NCBI GenBank assembly: GCA_030529845.1
Contig: JAUMWB010000005.1
Coordinates: forward strand, 1 to 64,000
Direction: 5' to 3'
DNA: 64,000 nt
Origin: Rothia sp. (in: high G+C Gram-positive bacteria)
Lineage (GTDB): Bacteria > Actinomycetota > Actinomycetes > Actinomycetales > Micrococcaceae
Part shown: positions 44,460 to 56,465 of the stretch, in pieces
Numbering within the stretch: position 1 is the stretch's first letter
Layout of the letters: every line of letters starts with the position of its first letter
Made by a program: the position numbers and the translations under genes
Notes under the pieces: generated by a model
Told to the model about the DNA's origin: nothing
The model's database searches: none
What the model saw: the letters and a program-made list of their open reading frames with translations, nothing else

Positions 44460-45575
44460 ATGCGCCGAATCAACCGCCACCTTGCCCCCAAGCCCCTGCC
44501 CCAACGCAGGGGGATTGATGCTGTCTCCTTTGTGCTGCCCGACGCGGGCAACCCCAAGGACGACACCCTGGGGGCAACCACGGTGCTGGACTACCTGGTA
44601 GCCCGCTTCTACCCCCACGAGCGCTCCCTCTTCACCTCCCGCTTTGATCGCGATGAAGTGAAGGACGCCGACGGGCAAGCCGTTGCCCCCGACGCCCCTT
44701 TGACCGGTCAAAAGATCTGGTACTACCGGGAACTCGGGGTTGAGAAGCCGGTACCCTTTGACATGCCGGTGCTCTACGAAGACGAGTGGGTGCTGGCCAT
44801 CGATAAGCCCCACTTTCTACCCACCACCCCGAACGGCTCCTTTGTTGCCCACACGGCCCTGACCCAGCTGCGGGTGCGGGAGAACAACCCCGACCTCATT
44901 CCGATTCACCGCCTGGATAGGGCAACCGCCGGGGTGGTCCTTTTTGCCAAGACCCCCGAAGCCCGCGCCCCTTTTCAGACCATGTTCCAGCGGCGCGAAC
45001 CCACCAAGACCTACGAAGCAGTGGCGGCCCCCATCGCCGGGCTGGAGGTGGGGCAGAGCCTGACGGTGCGCTCGCGCATTGATAACCAGCACGGGGCTAT
45101 GCAGGTAGCCCACACCGGAGTTGAGCTTCTGCCCGGTGACACCGGTCCCCTGCCCCTTGAGACCAAGGCGGAGCGACGCGAGCGCCGCCGCTCAGGTGCG
45201 CCCTTTGAGGGGCTCAATGCCCAATCACGCATCACCTGCCTAGAGGTCTTTGAGCTGGCAGACGGCGTCCTGCCCGCTGTATCCGAAGCCAACCCGGCCC
45301 TGCCCCTGCCGCCGGCTGGCACGCCCCTGGCCCACTACCTTCTGGAGCCACATACCGGCAAGACCCACCAGCTACGGGTGCATCTGGCGGCAGCTGGGGC
45401 ACCGATTGTGGGGGACGTGGTCTACCCGGCCGTCCTACCCATAGCCGAGGACGAACCCGCCCTACCACTGCAGCTGCTGGCCAGGTCGCTGACTTTCCCC
45501 CACCCCTTCACCGGGCAGACCGTGACGGTACAGAGTGGGAGAAGGCTAGGTCTCCTTGAGGGTGCCTCCCGCTAG
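44460..45575 (+). CDS. RluA family pseudouridine synthase
   Basis: RNA pseudouridine synthase. The catalytic aspartate is in HRLDRATAGVVLF, and GKTHQLRVHLAAAGAPIVGD is the C-terminal active-site segment. About 80 residues precede the catalytic domain. The exact rRNA or tRNA target cannot be assigned from this. ATG 44460 follows pepT by 21 bases, so co-transcription is likely. Confidence 0.9.
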   Translation: MRRINRHLAPKPLPQRRGIDAVSFVLPDAGNPKDDTLGATTVLDYLVARFYPHERSLFTSRFDRDEVKDADGQAVAPDAPLTGQKIWYYRELGVEKPVPFDMPVLYEDEWVLAIDKPHFLPTTPNGSFVAHTALTQLRVRENNPDLIPIHRLDRATAGVVLFAKTPEARAPFQTMFQRREPTKTYEAVAAPIAGLEVGQSLTVRSRIDNQHGAMQVAHTGVELLPGDTGPLPLETKAERRERRRSGAPFEGLNAQSRITCLEVFELADGVLPAVSEANPALPLPPAGTPLAHYLLEPHTGKTHQLRVHLAAAGAPIVGDVVYPAVLPIAEDEPALPLQLLARSLTFPHPFTGQTVTVQSGRRLGLLEGASR

Positions 45576-45578
45576 CCA

Positions 45579-45647
45579 CCGAATGTGACGGCTTTTCCCG
45601 AATGTCGGGAGTAAGCCCACCCGCTCGGGAATAAGAGGCACATTCGG
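45579..45647. repeat. Nested inverted repeats after RluA-type gene
   Basis: Outer arms CCGAATGTG and CACATTCGG enclose a smaller TCCCGAATGTCGGGA hairpin that repeats the GAATGT word. It could act as a terminator for the upstream gene, though no T-run follows. Confidence 0.55.
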
Positions 45648-45729
45648 CGCAAACCCACCAACCCGCCCAGCCGGTAAACTAAAAACGGCCCACACCACCG
45701 CACACCGACGCGCCACAGAAAGAGACACC

Positions 45730-46992
45730 ATGCGCCCCAAGCACCTGCAGCACTCACCCGACCAGCTCGCAGCGCTCACCACCGAGCACCGCCAGGCGCT
45801 GGGGCAGCGGGCAGGTACCGCCGCCTACTCTGTGGCACGACTCTTCGGGCACCGGGTCGCAGGCCTCCCCGGCACTCTACTAGGACGCACCCTGCACCCC
45901 GACACCCGCCGCCGCAGCCAGCGGCACGGCGAATGGCACTACTGGTGGCAGGCCCACCTACTCGATAACCTCGTCGATGCCGGCTTCCGGCAGCTCACCG
46001 CACCCGACGGGCAGGAACAGGCCCGGGCGTCCCTCCAGCAGGCCCGCGCGGTGCTACGCGGCATTCAAGTACGCAACTTCGGCTCCTACCCCAACTCCTT
46101 CTACGACGACATGGCCTGGCTGACCCTGGCCTGCGAGCGCCTCAACCGGCTGGCGCTCGCGGTGGAGGGGAACGGGGATTCTGCGGCCCAGGACGCCGCC
46201 ACCCGGCTCTACCGGGAGCTGGCAGCTGCCTGCACCGCTGAGGTGGGCGGGGGTGCCTTCTGGTCCAAGGACCACGATTTTAAGAACACCCCGGCGACCG
46301 CTCCCATTGCCCTGGCTTTCGCGCGGGCCCACCGGTATGACGAAGCAGCAGCCCTGCTGAACTGGCTGCACGCCAACCTTTTTGATGCGGAACGCGGCCT
46401 TTATCTGGACGGGGTCAAGGTGGCCGGGCGCGGGGCGCGCGCCGAGATTTCTTCGGTGGAGGGCGGTCTTTATACCTATAACCAGGGGCCGGTTCTCGCG
46501 GTCTATCTGGCGGTGCTTGATGCCGGTAAGTCTGAACTGCTGACGGTTGATCCAGCTGAGCATATCGCCGAGGTTTTGGCCGGTATTGACCGGGAGTTTG
46601 GCCGGGATTTTGAGGTTTCAGAGGCAGAAACCCTGCGGGTTCTGGCCACTCAGGGCGGTGGGGACGGCGGGCTTTTCACCGGTATTCTGGTGCGCTACCT
46701 CGCCGAGGTTGCCACTCACGCTGCCCTGCCGCAGGGCGTGCGGGAGCAGGCGCGGGATTTCGTCCTTGCAACAGCCGAACTCTTCTGGGACGGACGCCGC
46801 GAGTTCGACCCAGACCTGCCCATGAACGAGCTCGGTATCGACCCCACCGAGATTCGCGGTAAGGCTGTTGCCCTCTTTTCACCCGATGTTACCCGGCATA
46901 TTTCTGAGGTTCTCAAGCCAGCCCAGCCGGTTGATCTTTCAACTCAGCTCCAGGCCTGGATGGTGCTAGAAGCGGCAGTGCGGGTTTTCTAG
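45730..46992 (+). CDS. GH76-like glycoside hydrolase (alpha-1,6-mannanase family)
   Basis: 420 residues with an alpha/alpha-toroid pattern. The conserved SFYDDMAWL segment near residue 120 provides the paired aspartates typical of GH76. EVGGGAFWSKDHDFKNTPATAP and TYNQGPVL are also family-like. No signal peptide is visible, which is common in actinobacterial cytoplasmic members. Its substrate is unproven; mannan or lipomannan turnover is an inference from family. Confidence 0.85.
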   Translation: MRPKHLQHSPDQLAALTTEHRQALGQRAGTAAYSVARLFGHRVAGLPGTLLGRTLHPDTRRRSQRHGEWHYWWQAHLLDNLVDAGFRQLTAPDGQEQARASLQQARAVLRGIQVRNFGSYPNSFYDDMAWLTLACERLNRLALAVEGNGDSAAQDAATRLYRELAAACTAEVGGGAFWSKDHDFKNTPATAPIALAFARAHRYDEAAALLNWLHANLFDAERGLYLDGVKVAGRGARAEISSVEGGLYTYNQGPVLAVYLAVLDAGKSELLTVDPAEHIAEVLAGIDREFGRDFEVSEAETLRVLATQGGGDGGLFTGILVRYLAEVATHAALPQGVREQARDFVLATAELFWDGRREFDPDLPMNELGIDPTEIRGKAVALFSPDVTRHISEVLKPAQPVDLSTQLQAWMVLEAAVRVF

Positions 46993-47003
46993 GACGGGCT
47001 GGC

Positions 47004-47444
47004 CTAGCCTTCGGCCAGGCGCTCGGCCAGGGCGTCGAGCTCGGCTTTGAGAGCCAGGACGTCGAGGCCCTCAACCGCGCAGGCGGCGTAGATGGCCCCG
47101 GGGACGGACGCGGCGCGTCCTCTCAGCTCCTGCCCGGCAGGGGTGAGGCTGAGCAGGGTGCGGCGCTCATCGTGGGCGTCGCGGGTCTTGGTGAGCAGGC
47201 CGTGGTCAATCAGGCGTTTGATGAGCGGAGTCAGGGTGCCACTGTCGAGGTCGAGGCGGGCGGCCAGCTTTTTCATGCCGAGGCCGTCGGGGTTCTCCCA
47301 CATGACCAGCATGACCAGGTACTGGGGGTAGGTGAGCCCCAACTCCCCCAGGTGCTGCTGGTAGGCTCGGGTGACGGCCCGGCTGGAGCGGTAGAGGGAG
47401 AAGCAGAGCTGGTTGTCGAGGGCGAGGCTGCTGTCTTGGTTCAT
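47004..47444 (-). CDS. ohrR: MarR family organic-peroxide sensor OhrR
   Basis: MarR-type repressor of about 146 residues. Redox cysteine 14 in NQLCFSLY is the sensing residue position of OhrR, and the winged helix includes DLDSGTLTPLIKRL and DERRTLLSLT. Divergent from ohr with a shared operator. The frame opens at 47498, but ATG 47444 starts the conserved region and keeps the operator outside the coding sequence. Confidence 0.9.
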   Translation of the reverse strand: MNQDSSLALDNQLCFSLYRSSRAVTRAYQQHLGELGLTYPQYLVMLVMWENPDGLGMKKLAARLDLDSGTLTPLIKRLIDHGLLTKTRDAHDERRTLLSLTPAGQELRGRAASVPGAIYAACAVEGLDVLALKAELDALAERLAEG

Positions 47445-47491
47445 TCCCCCAGTATAGGTTGTGGGCAAATTACCAGCGAAAAATCTAGTTG

Positions 47492-47510
47492 TACACAATT
47501 AGATTGTGTA
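47492..47510. promoter_or_regulatory. OhrR operator
   Basis: Perfect dyad TACACAAT-TAG-ATTGTGTA between the divergent ohrR and ohr starts, similar to known OhrR boxes built on TACAATT/AATTGTA arms. Confidence 0.8.
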
Positions 47511-47543
47511 AAATTCAATTAGAACCTAAGGAAAGGAAACCCC

Positions 47544-47963
47544 ATGGAAGCCCTCTACACCACCGAAGCACTGGCCACCGGCGAAGGCCGCAACGGCCAC
47601 GTCCGTACCGTTGACGGCGCTTTTGACGCCGACCTAGCTATCCCCGTTGAGATGGGCGGCTCCGGCAAAGGCCTGAACCCCGAGCAGCTCTTTGCCTCCG
47701 GCTACGCAGCCTGCTTCCACTCTGCCCTGCAGATGGTTGCCCGCATGCAGAAGAAGAACATTGAAGGCTCCTCCGTTGGCGCTAAGGTCTCCATCGGCAA
47801 GCAGGGCGAGGGCTTTGGCCTGGCTGTTGAGCTTGAGGTCGTCATCCCCGAGCTACCCCAGGACGAGGCCCAGGCCCTGGCCGACGCAGCCCACCAGGTC
47901 TGCCCCTACTCCAACGCCACCCGCGGCAACATCCCCGTGACCGTCACCGTTTCGGACGACTAA
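47544..47963 (+). CDS. ohr: Organic hydroperoxide resistance protein
   Basis: OsmC/Ohr-family thiol peroxidase of 139 residues reducing organic hydroperoxides. Catalytic cysteines are Cys57 in SGYAACFHSAL and Cys120 in QVCPYSNATR. ATG has AAGGAAAGG upstream. Preceded by the OhrR operator and followed by a hairpin terminator. Confidence 0.95.
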   Translation: MEALYTTEALATGEGRNGHVRTVDGAFDADLAIPVEMGGSGKGLNPEQLFASGYAACFHSALQMVARMQKKNIEGSSVGAKVSIGKQGEGFGLAVELEVVIPELPQDEAQALADAAHQVCPYSNATRGNIPVTVTVSDD

Positions 47964-47995
47964 GCTCGCACCCCACACTCGCACCGCATGTCGCC

Positions 47996-48040
47996 GAAAG
48001 CTTCATAGGTAAGTTCTTCCCGCTTACCTATGAAGCTTTC
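47996..48040 (+). terminator. ohr terminator
   Basis: Arms GAAAGCTTCATAGGTAAG and complement (one mismatch), 8-base loop. T-run is weak, so efficiency is uncertain. Confidence 0.65.
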
Positions 48041-48149
48041 GCTGACCCTCAGCACTGAGAGATAGAGCTAACCTGGCCTGCCAAAGACAGGACGCAGCGA
48101 GGCGGGTAAAGTGTGTCAGGCACCTAGCCGCCGCGACAGAAGAAGCCGA

Positions 48150-51169
<3,020 letters not shown>

Positions 51170-51172
51170 AAC

Positions 51173-51676
51173 ATGAACGACTTTAAGATTGACGACCTCA
51201 AGCCCGAGGAAACCCTCACCTACCGCCACGAGTTCGCGGCAACCCCGCAGCAGGTCTTTGAGGCCTTTACCAACCCCACACTTTTCATCAAGTGGTTTGG
51301 GCCTGCCGACTGGAAGATCATTCCTAACACCCTGACCCTGGAACCGGTGATTGGCGGCCGCAAGCAGTTCGTCATGCGCCACAAGGACCAGGCTAAGTTC
51401 CAGGCCCCCATGTACATGCGGTTTGTGACCCTGGCGGAGCCCCACACCATCGAGTACCGGGAGGCCCTGCCCACCCCGTCCGGCCAGCCCTCAGATACCC
51501 TGATTGGCCTGCGCCTTGAGTTTGAGGCGGGTACCGCGGTAACTGAGGACGGCGTCGGCGAAGGCACCATTCTGAAGCTCACCCAGGGCCCCCTGCCCGC
51601 CGGTGTGCACGAGCAGACCCTGGCCTCCTGGCAGGGCTCCTTCGGCAAGCTGGCTAAGCTGCTCAAGCAGAGCTAG
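51173..51676 (+). CDS. SRPBCC/AHSA1-like protein 1
   Basis: 167-residue START-like fold. The N-terminal ETLTYRHEFAATPQQVFEAFTNP and KWFGP are typical of the Aha1/SRPBCC group, and the C terminus has the GWxxSFxKL-like WQGSFGKLAKLL. Ligand is unknown. It follows tgt with a three-base gap, so is co-transcribed. A paralogue follows. Confidence 0.85.
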   Translation: MNDFKIDDLKPEETLTYRHEFAATPQQVFEAFTNPTLFIKWFGPADWKIIPNTLTLEPVIGGRKQFVMRHKDQAKFQAPMYMRFVTLAEPHTIEYREALPTPSGQPSDTLIGLRLEFEAGTAVTEDGVGEGTILKLTQGPLPAGVHEQTLASWQGSFGKLAKLLKQS

Positions 51677-51818
51677 ATTTTTCAGGACGTCGCACCCACC
51701 TGCCTGCCCTCAGCAGGTAAGGCGGGCGGTGGCGTCCGCACCAATCCATCGAGCGGGGCCCTGCCCTGCGAACCCACTAAGGGCTCCTGGCCCCATCACT
51801 CCCACCTAAGAAAACACC

Positions 51819-52310
51819 ATGAACTTTGACTTTGGCACCATCGCCCCTGAAGAAGTCCTGACCTTTACCCACGATTTTGAGGCTACCCCCGAGGCCCTCT
51901 ACGAGGCTTTCACTTCGGCAGAGCTGATGCCCCAGTGGTTCGGCCCCGAGGGCTTCACCGTGCCCCTGGATACCGTTGAGATTGACGTGCGTGAGGGCGG
52001 TGCCCAGAAGTTCGTCATGGTCAGCGAAGAGAATCCCGAGTTCACCTCCCCCGTCAACGGCACCTTCCACAAGCTGGTTCCCGGTGAGCTGATTGAGGGC
52101 TATGAGGCTATCGGTGAGGAGCTGGCTGAAGCCCACGGCATGGAAGCCGGCTCCTACTTCCTCAACCGCACTACCTTCGTGAAGATTGACGAGAACACCA
52201 CCCGCGTCACCATCACCCAGGGCCATCTCGACCCTGCCATGCACGAAATGTCGGTAGCTGGCTGGAAGTCCTCTTTCAACAAGCTCAACCGTCTGCTCGG
52301 TGCCAACTAA
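51819..52310 (+). CDS. SRPBCC/AHSA1-like protein 2
   Basis: 163-residue paralogue of the preceding gene. EVLTFTHDFEATPEALYEAF and QWFGPEGF align with the first copy, and the C-terminal GWKSSFNKLNRLL matches. The pair probably arose by tandem duplication. The GCGGACGCC motif (reverse) lies in the 142-base spacer at 51731. Ends just before a hairpin terminator. Confidence 0.85.
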   Translation: MNFDFGTIAPEEVLTFTHDFEATPEALYEAFTSAELMPQWFGPEGFTVPLDTVEIDVREGGAQKFVMVSEENPEFTSPVNGTFHKLVPGELIEGYEAIGEELAEAHGMEAGSYFLNRTTFVKIDENTTRVTITQGHLDPAMHEMSVAGWKSSFNKLNRLLGAN

Positions 52311-52330
52311 GCCGGCCAGCGACGTGCAAG

Positions 52331-52360
52331 CCCCACCTCCTGCATGAGCAGGTGGTGGGG
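52331..52360 (+). terminator. Terminator after SRPBCC 2
   Basis: CCCCACC-CCTGC stem with GCAGG-GGTGGGG, one bulge each side and an ATGA loop, followed by TTTATT. Confidence 0.8.
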
Positions 52361-52467
52361 TTTATTGCACCCCCAGCGAATGCAAAAGCCCCAAGAATCT
52401 TGAGGCTAATTCATTTCGCAGGCCTGCCCTTACTGTCACCAGCTCATCTGGTGAGCTTCGTTTACTC

Positions 52468-52553
52468 GGCGGTTCACGCCCCACCTTACGGCAGACTGCG
52501 TTTGCTCTTGCGTGCTACGCACCCGCCCATTTCGTCCGAGCCAGCAGCTTCGC
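52468..52553 (+). repeat. Dispersed repeat, copy B
   Basis: Plus-strand counterpart of 291-376, about 85% identical by eye over 86 bases. It lies between the SRPBCC terminator and the AT-rich bacteriocin operon, so it may mark one edge of the acquired DNA. Confidence 0.75.
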
Positions 52554-52614
52554 TGCATGCCTACTTGACCTCAGACTGATAAAAAGATTCCTTCACCTCA
52601 AACAGCTCAAGGTG

Positions 52615-52644
52615 TTGCAAATCACCACATATATATATTATGAA
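52615..52644 (+). promoter_or_regulatory. Possible bacteriocin promoter
   Basis: TTGCAA is followed after about 18 bases by TATGAA within an AT-rich tract, 54 bases before the bacteriocin start. The spacing to the better TATTAT is too short (15), so the assignment is tentative. Confidence 0.35.
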
Positions 52645-52697
52645 TCATATATGGCGCTAATCATACCCACCAAGAAATCACAAAGGAGTTGATTGAA

Positions 52698-52994
52698 ATG
52701 AGGAACAAAATTCTGAAAGCAGTAGCAGGGGCTTCTCTGGTACTTGCGGCGGCTTTTGGTGCTGGAACGGCAGCCGAAGCTGCAACCGTGTACTACAAAA
52801 ACAGTGCAGTGAGCTGGGATTATGGTCGCAGCCTGGGTGTCAACAGCTACTCCAAGGTACAAAGCGGCACGTACGACCACTCTGCAACCGCTAACACCAC
52901 CTTCTCTGGCTGGAAGAAGCCAGGTGTTTTGGCATCAGCTGTTCAATTCGTTGGCACACAGCAGGCAACCGCCTACTGGAACTGCCGTGGCTAA
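52698..52994 (+). CDS. Lactococcin 972 family bacteriocin precursor
   Basis: 98-residue secreted peptide precursor. A Sec signal peptide (basic start, hydrophobic core, AEA near residue 28) leaves a mature part of about 70. That part contains WDYG, an SYS-type turn, HSATA and, at the end, ATAYWNCRG. These follow the lactococcin 972 order (W..YG, YSNY, HSAT, aromatic C terminus). A single Cys near the C terminus is unlike the cysteine-free lactococcin 972. Start ATG with AAGGAG nine bases upstream. The two genes downstream complete the known operon type. Confidence 0.85.
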   Translation: MRNKILKAVAGASLVLAAAFGAGTAAEAATVYYKNSAVSWDYGRSLGVNSYSKVQSGTYDHSATANTTFSGWKKPGVLASAVQFVGTQQATAYWNCRG

Positions 52995-53025
52995 TTAAAC
53001 AAGACACAAGGGGGTGAGTAGCACC

Positions 53026-55227
53026 ATGCGCCAAACTCTTAAATACTTTGCTAGCGCATTATTAGTCTTGCTAGCGGTCGTGAATATAGCTCTTTTCGCT
53101 GCTGTTCGAGCAGATGGCTACGAAAAAGAAATTACCAATTATTTGCACCAAGGGAAAAATTTTACCATTTCAAGCCTGAACCCTGACCAAGCAGCGCAGG
53201 TTGAAGGCTACCTAAACGCAAAGATTTTTCAAGAGCAGGCTGTCCTTATCAGGGCAGATAAAAAACTATCTGCTGTCGACGGATCAGCGAACGGAACCCA
53301 TCTAGGTCTACTCGCAGACCCCAACAATCTTAGTAGTTTGCCAGAACTGAATTATCTGGGCGTGACTATTCTGGGTACCAAAAATATTGGGGATCTCCTC
53401 ACATCAGAACAAGGAAAAACCCTTGGACTCTACACAGTAGAGGAAAACATCCTACAAGAACTACCAGAAGTTACCTTCGGGCCAAATCTGAGCGTAGGAA
53501 AGTTTTCAGATTTGGTGGAGGAAACAAATACAGTCAACGGACAATATTTCCTGTACGGCTTCAGTGAAGAGGATTTCAATGATTTCCTTCAAGAACTCTC
53601 AGCAGTCAGTGGAATCAGCCAAGAAGAGCTTCTGAATCCCCTCTCCGGAAGTAACCAAAGCACTAGCCTATGGCCTATATTTATCCTCACGTCATTGCTC
53701 TCGACAACAGCCCTGCTCACTCTAGTTCTCTTTATCTACATCACCCAAGGAGCAAAAGAACTCGGCACCTATCTTATCTTGGGCTGGTCAAAGACTAACT
53801 ACTTACTCACCATAGCCAAACCTCTGGCCTACACCCTTATACCTACCTCGCTACTAACTGCAATCGGAACCTGGCTAACCCTAAAAGATTTCGGAGTAAG
53901 CCTGGCAGTAGCTTCTACCCTATTCCGTCCCCTTATGCTCACTATAGGTATTGCTATTGCTAGTTTCTTGCTGTCGTCTTTGCCCCTGCTGGGCATGAAA
54001 CCGATTCATGCAGTTCGTGGATACAGGCCACAAAAACTTTTTGTGGCCTTGCTAGCCCTGGGATTCATAACAACCACAGCAGGCCTTTACACCGCTGCCT
54101 CTTTTCTTGATACTCCAATCAAAGAGGTAGAGAAAATAACCACAGTACAAAAAGAATGGGACAAGGTTGCCGATCAATACATCCTTTACTCTCAAAGTGC
54201 AGGCTCAGATAGCGCAAGTTTCACCGGGCAATCCACTGAGTTAGCCGAAGATTTCTACGCTTGGTACGCCTCCATCGAGAAAGACAACGGGGTATCGCTG
54301 GTCAACACTTATTATGCAGACCAGGAAATCCTCCAGCAGTGGAGAGCTCTCGGTGAAGACGCTCCGTACCGGGAGTTCTGGTACATGGCAGCTTCCCCTA
54401 ACTACCTGAAAAGAATCGGCATAGAAATTCCACCAGCTACCCTTAAGAGAGCTGAAGAAGGTGAACAGGTATTCTTATTGCCCGAGCATTTTAGCCCTCA
54501 AGATAAGGCCTCACTGACCAGTTGGCTGGAACAAGAAGCACAGCGGAAAGGAAAAGCAGAACAAAATATAGTCACAGCTTTTACACAGAATCAAAGCACG
54601 TATATTGAAGAATATTCTCTTGATAGTGATATTTTTACTTGGAACGCCGATCCAGAAAAAGATTTCCTCAGCTCTGATGTAGTTATTTATGTTGCGACAT
54701 CCGCTAACATGACCTACTTTGAGTCGGAAAGTCTATCCGCTTCTGGGCTAGAACAAAGTTATATAAAGCTTTCAGAAGAAGCAGTTCATAAATATACTTC
54801 CCTCTCATACCTGGAGTCTTACAACCTAGACGATAACCAGCATATCTTTATATCATCTAAAAGCTTTGTGGCTGGCCTACAAAAAAGCATATATCAGTAC
54901 CTTCAGCTATTTGGTGCAGTAACCCTAATTCTTGGACTTATTGCGGGTTTCGCATTATCAGCATTTATCATGCTTTACTCGCTTCTCTTCCGCAATCAGA
55001 TAGCTGTCTCAAGACTACTAGGGCACCATCTCTGGTCTTCTTTCAAGCCAGCCTACCTGCTCGTTATTCTGGTAAACGCGCTTGGGCTCTTGGCAATGAT
55101 TATTGTTGAGTCACGGGTGGGGCTAATCATTGCTGTTCTTATGCTAGTCGGACAACCAGTACTACTACATATGCTTTCTAGAAAATTTGCTTACTCCCAT
55201 ATGGTCAGCCTCATTAAAGAATCGTAG
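53026..55227 (+). CDS. Bacteriocin-associated integral membrane protein (putative immunity)
   Basis: 733-residue membrane protein. One N-terminal helix (about 5-27) is followed by a large extracytoplasmic region to about 210. Three or four helices follow (215-345), then a second external region to about 620, then three C-terminal helices. The FtsX-like layout and position match the seven-span bacteriocin-associated protein family next to lactococcin 972 genes. Immunity or export is the expected role together with the ATPase. ATG 53026 is preferred to GTG 53014, which falls inside the GGGGG ribosome-binding stretch. AT-rich. Confidence 0.82.
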   Translation: MRQTLKYFASALLVLLAVVNIALFAAVRADGYEKEITNYLHQGKNFTISSLNPDQAAQVEGYLNAKIFQEQAVLIRADKKLSAVDGSANGTHLGLLADPNNLSSLPELNYLGVTILGTKNIGDLLTSEQGKTLGLYTVEENILQELPEVTFGPNLSVGKFSDLVEETNTVNGQYFLYGFSEEDFNDFLQELSAVSGISQEELLNPLSGSNQSTSLWPIFILTSLLSTTALLTLVLFIYITQGAKELGTYLILGWSKTNYLLTIAKPLAYTLIPTSLLTAIGTWLTLKDFGVSLAVASTLFRPLMLTIGIAIASFLLSSLPLLGMKPIHAVRGYRPQKLFVALLALGFITTTAGLYTAASFLDTPIKEVEKITTVQKEWDKVADQYILYSQSAGSDSASFTGQSTELAEDFYAWYASIEKDNGVSLVNTYYADQEILQQWRALGEDAPYREFWYMAASPNYLKRIGIEIPPATLKRAEEGEQVFLLPEHFSPQDKASLTSWLEQEAQRKGKAEQNIVTAFTQNQSTYIEEYSLDSDIFTWNADPEKDFLSSDVVIYVATSANMTYFESESLSASGLEQSYIKLSEEAVHKYTSLSYLESYNLDDNQHIFISSKSFVAGLQKSIYQYLQLFGAVTLILGLIAGFALSAFIMLYSLLFRNQIAVSRLLGHHLWSSFKPAYLLVILVNALGLLAMIIVESRVGLIIAVLMLVGQPVLLHMLSRKFAYSHMVSLIKES

Positions 55228-55236
55228 GTATACAGT

Positions 55237-55884
55237 ATGAAAAACTTTGTCGAAGTTTCGAACATTTCAAAACATTTTGGTGGAAGAACAGTTCTCGATG
55301 GAGTTTCATTGCAAGTGCCAGAAGGCAGCTCTTTAGCTATCATCGGCAGATCCGGCTCTGGAAAATCGACGCTACTCAACATTATCGGCTTACTTGAGTC
55401 TGCAGATTCGGGCAGCTTACGCTTGGGGGGCGAGGCAGCGCCTGGGGTTCACTCTCGTAAAGCAATGTTGCTCCGTCGCAACACTATCAACTATCTTTTC
55501 CAAAGCTTTGCTCTTATTCCGTCTCAAACCGTAATGCAGAATATTCTCTTGGGCATGGAATACGTAAGTCAGTCGAAAAGCGAGAAAAATAAACGAATCA
55601 TAGAAACTCTTCAGCAGCTTTCTGTTGAGCACCTTGCCCATCAGAAAGTAGCTACCCTTTCGGGTGGAGAGCAACAGAGGGTAGCAATGGCCAGGTGCCT
55701 GCTGAAACCCGGCAATCTGATACTGGCCGATGAGCCAACAGGATCTCTCGATAGGGAGCTTGCTACGGTAGCGATGACCGAGCTGCTTCATCTACATCGT
55801 GCATACGGTAAAACTCTTGTAGTTGTTACTCATGACCCCGAAGTAGCGCATATGTGCGATCAGATCTTTGAGCTTAAGGTATGA
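55237..55884 (+). CDS. ABC transporter ATP-binding protein (lactococcin 972 type)
   Basis: Single nucleotide-binding domain of 215 residues in the MacB/LolD style. Walker A is GRSGSGKST, signature LSGGEQQR, Walker B LILADEPTG, and the H-loop VTHD. It follows the membrane protein by nine bases, so the two presumably form the self-protection or export complex for the bacteriocin. A long hairpin ends the operon. Confidence 0.9.
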   Translation: MKNFVEVSNISKHFGGRTVLDGVSLQVPEGSSLAIIGRSGSGKSTLLNIIGLLESADSGSLRLGGEAAPGVHSRKAMLLRRNTINYLFQSFALIPSQTVMQNILLGMEYVSQSKSEKNKRIIETLQQLSVEHLAHQKVATLSGGEQQRVAMARCLLKPGNLILADEPTGSLDRELATVAMTELLHLHRAYGKTLVVVTHDPEVAHMCDQIFELKV

Positions 55885-55902
55885 CGGACCAAGCCCCCCT
55901 TT

Positions 55903-55947
55903 AAAAGTGCACGTGCCCTGCCAAAAGTAGAGGGCACGTGCACTTTT
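55903..55947. terminator. Bidirectional terminator of the bacteriocin operon
   Basis: 17-bp perfect stem AAAAGTGCACGTGCCCT and complement with A and T flanks, between the ABC ATPase gene and the convergent thioesterase gene. Confidence 0.88.
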
Positions 55948-55965
55948 ATAAAGGGCATCTACAAT

Positions 55966-56457
55966 CTAGGCCGCCAGCTGCTCCCGTTGCTCGGCGCTCA
56001 GGCGCACCAGGGATCCGGTCTCAACATTGAAAAAGGCCAGGGTGGTACTGGCTGAAACGCAGTGGACGCCGGTCACCGGGTCGTACAGTTCGTAGCCAAC
56101 AACCAGCGAGGCTGCCGTCACCTTACTAACCTGCATCTGCACCCGCACCGGCACTCCGCGGTAAGCCAGGGGGCTGCGGTACTTAACATGGTTTTCAGCA
56201 ACCAGGGCCTGGGTTCCGGCAGGCAGGCTTTCAAAAAGGGGAAGCTGCGCGGACGCCCGCCCCGGCTGGCTCTCAGCCGGCTGGCTCCCGGCGCCCTCCC
56301 CCGCGACCGGCGCAGGTTCGCCGGACGAGGGAGGCGGCCCGAAGAGGGCAACGCGGGCTTCTTCGAGCACCTGCATCATGGTCACGTTGTTGACGTGGCC
56401 GTAGGCGTCCATGTCGCCCCAGCGCAGGGGAACTTCAACAGTGTAGGTCCTAGCCAT
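55966..56457 (-). CDS. Acyl-CoA thioesterase (4HBT hot-dog fold)
   Basis: 163-residue hot-dog thioesterase. RWGDMDAYGHVNNVTMMQVLEEAR near the N terminus holds the catalytic Asp, and the fold continues after a 35-residue Pro/Gly/Ala-rich insert (about 43-75). The insert DNA carries a GCGGACGCC motif. Substrate chain length is unknown. It lies eight bases after the permease gene. Confidence 0.88.
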   Translation of the reverse strand: MARTYTVEVPLRWGDMDAYGHVNNVTMMQVLEEARVALFGPPPSSGEPAPVAGEGAGSQPAESQPGRASAQLPLFESLPAGTQALVAENHVKYRSPLAYRGVPVRVQMQVSKVTAASLVVGYELYDPVTGVHCVSASTTLAFFNVETGSLVRLSAEQREQLAA

Positions 56458-56465
56458 ATCTAGCC

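Noticed and set aside
52352-52579. 75-codon plus-strand frame
   Set aside because: Same reason: a repeat-derived shadow beginning inside a terminator.
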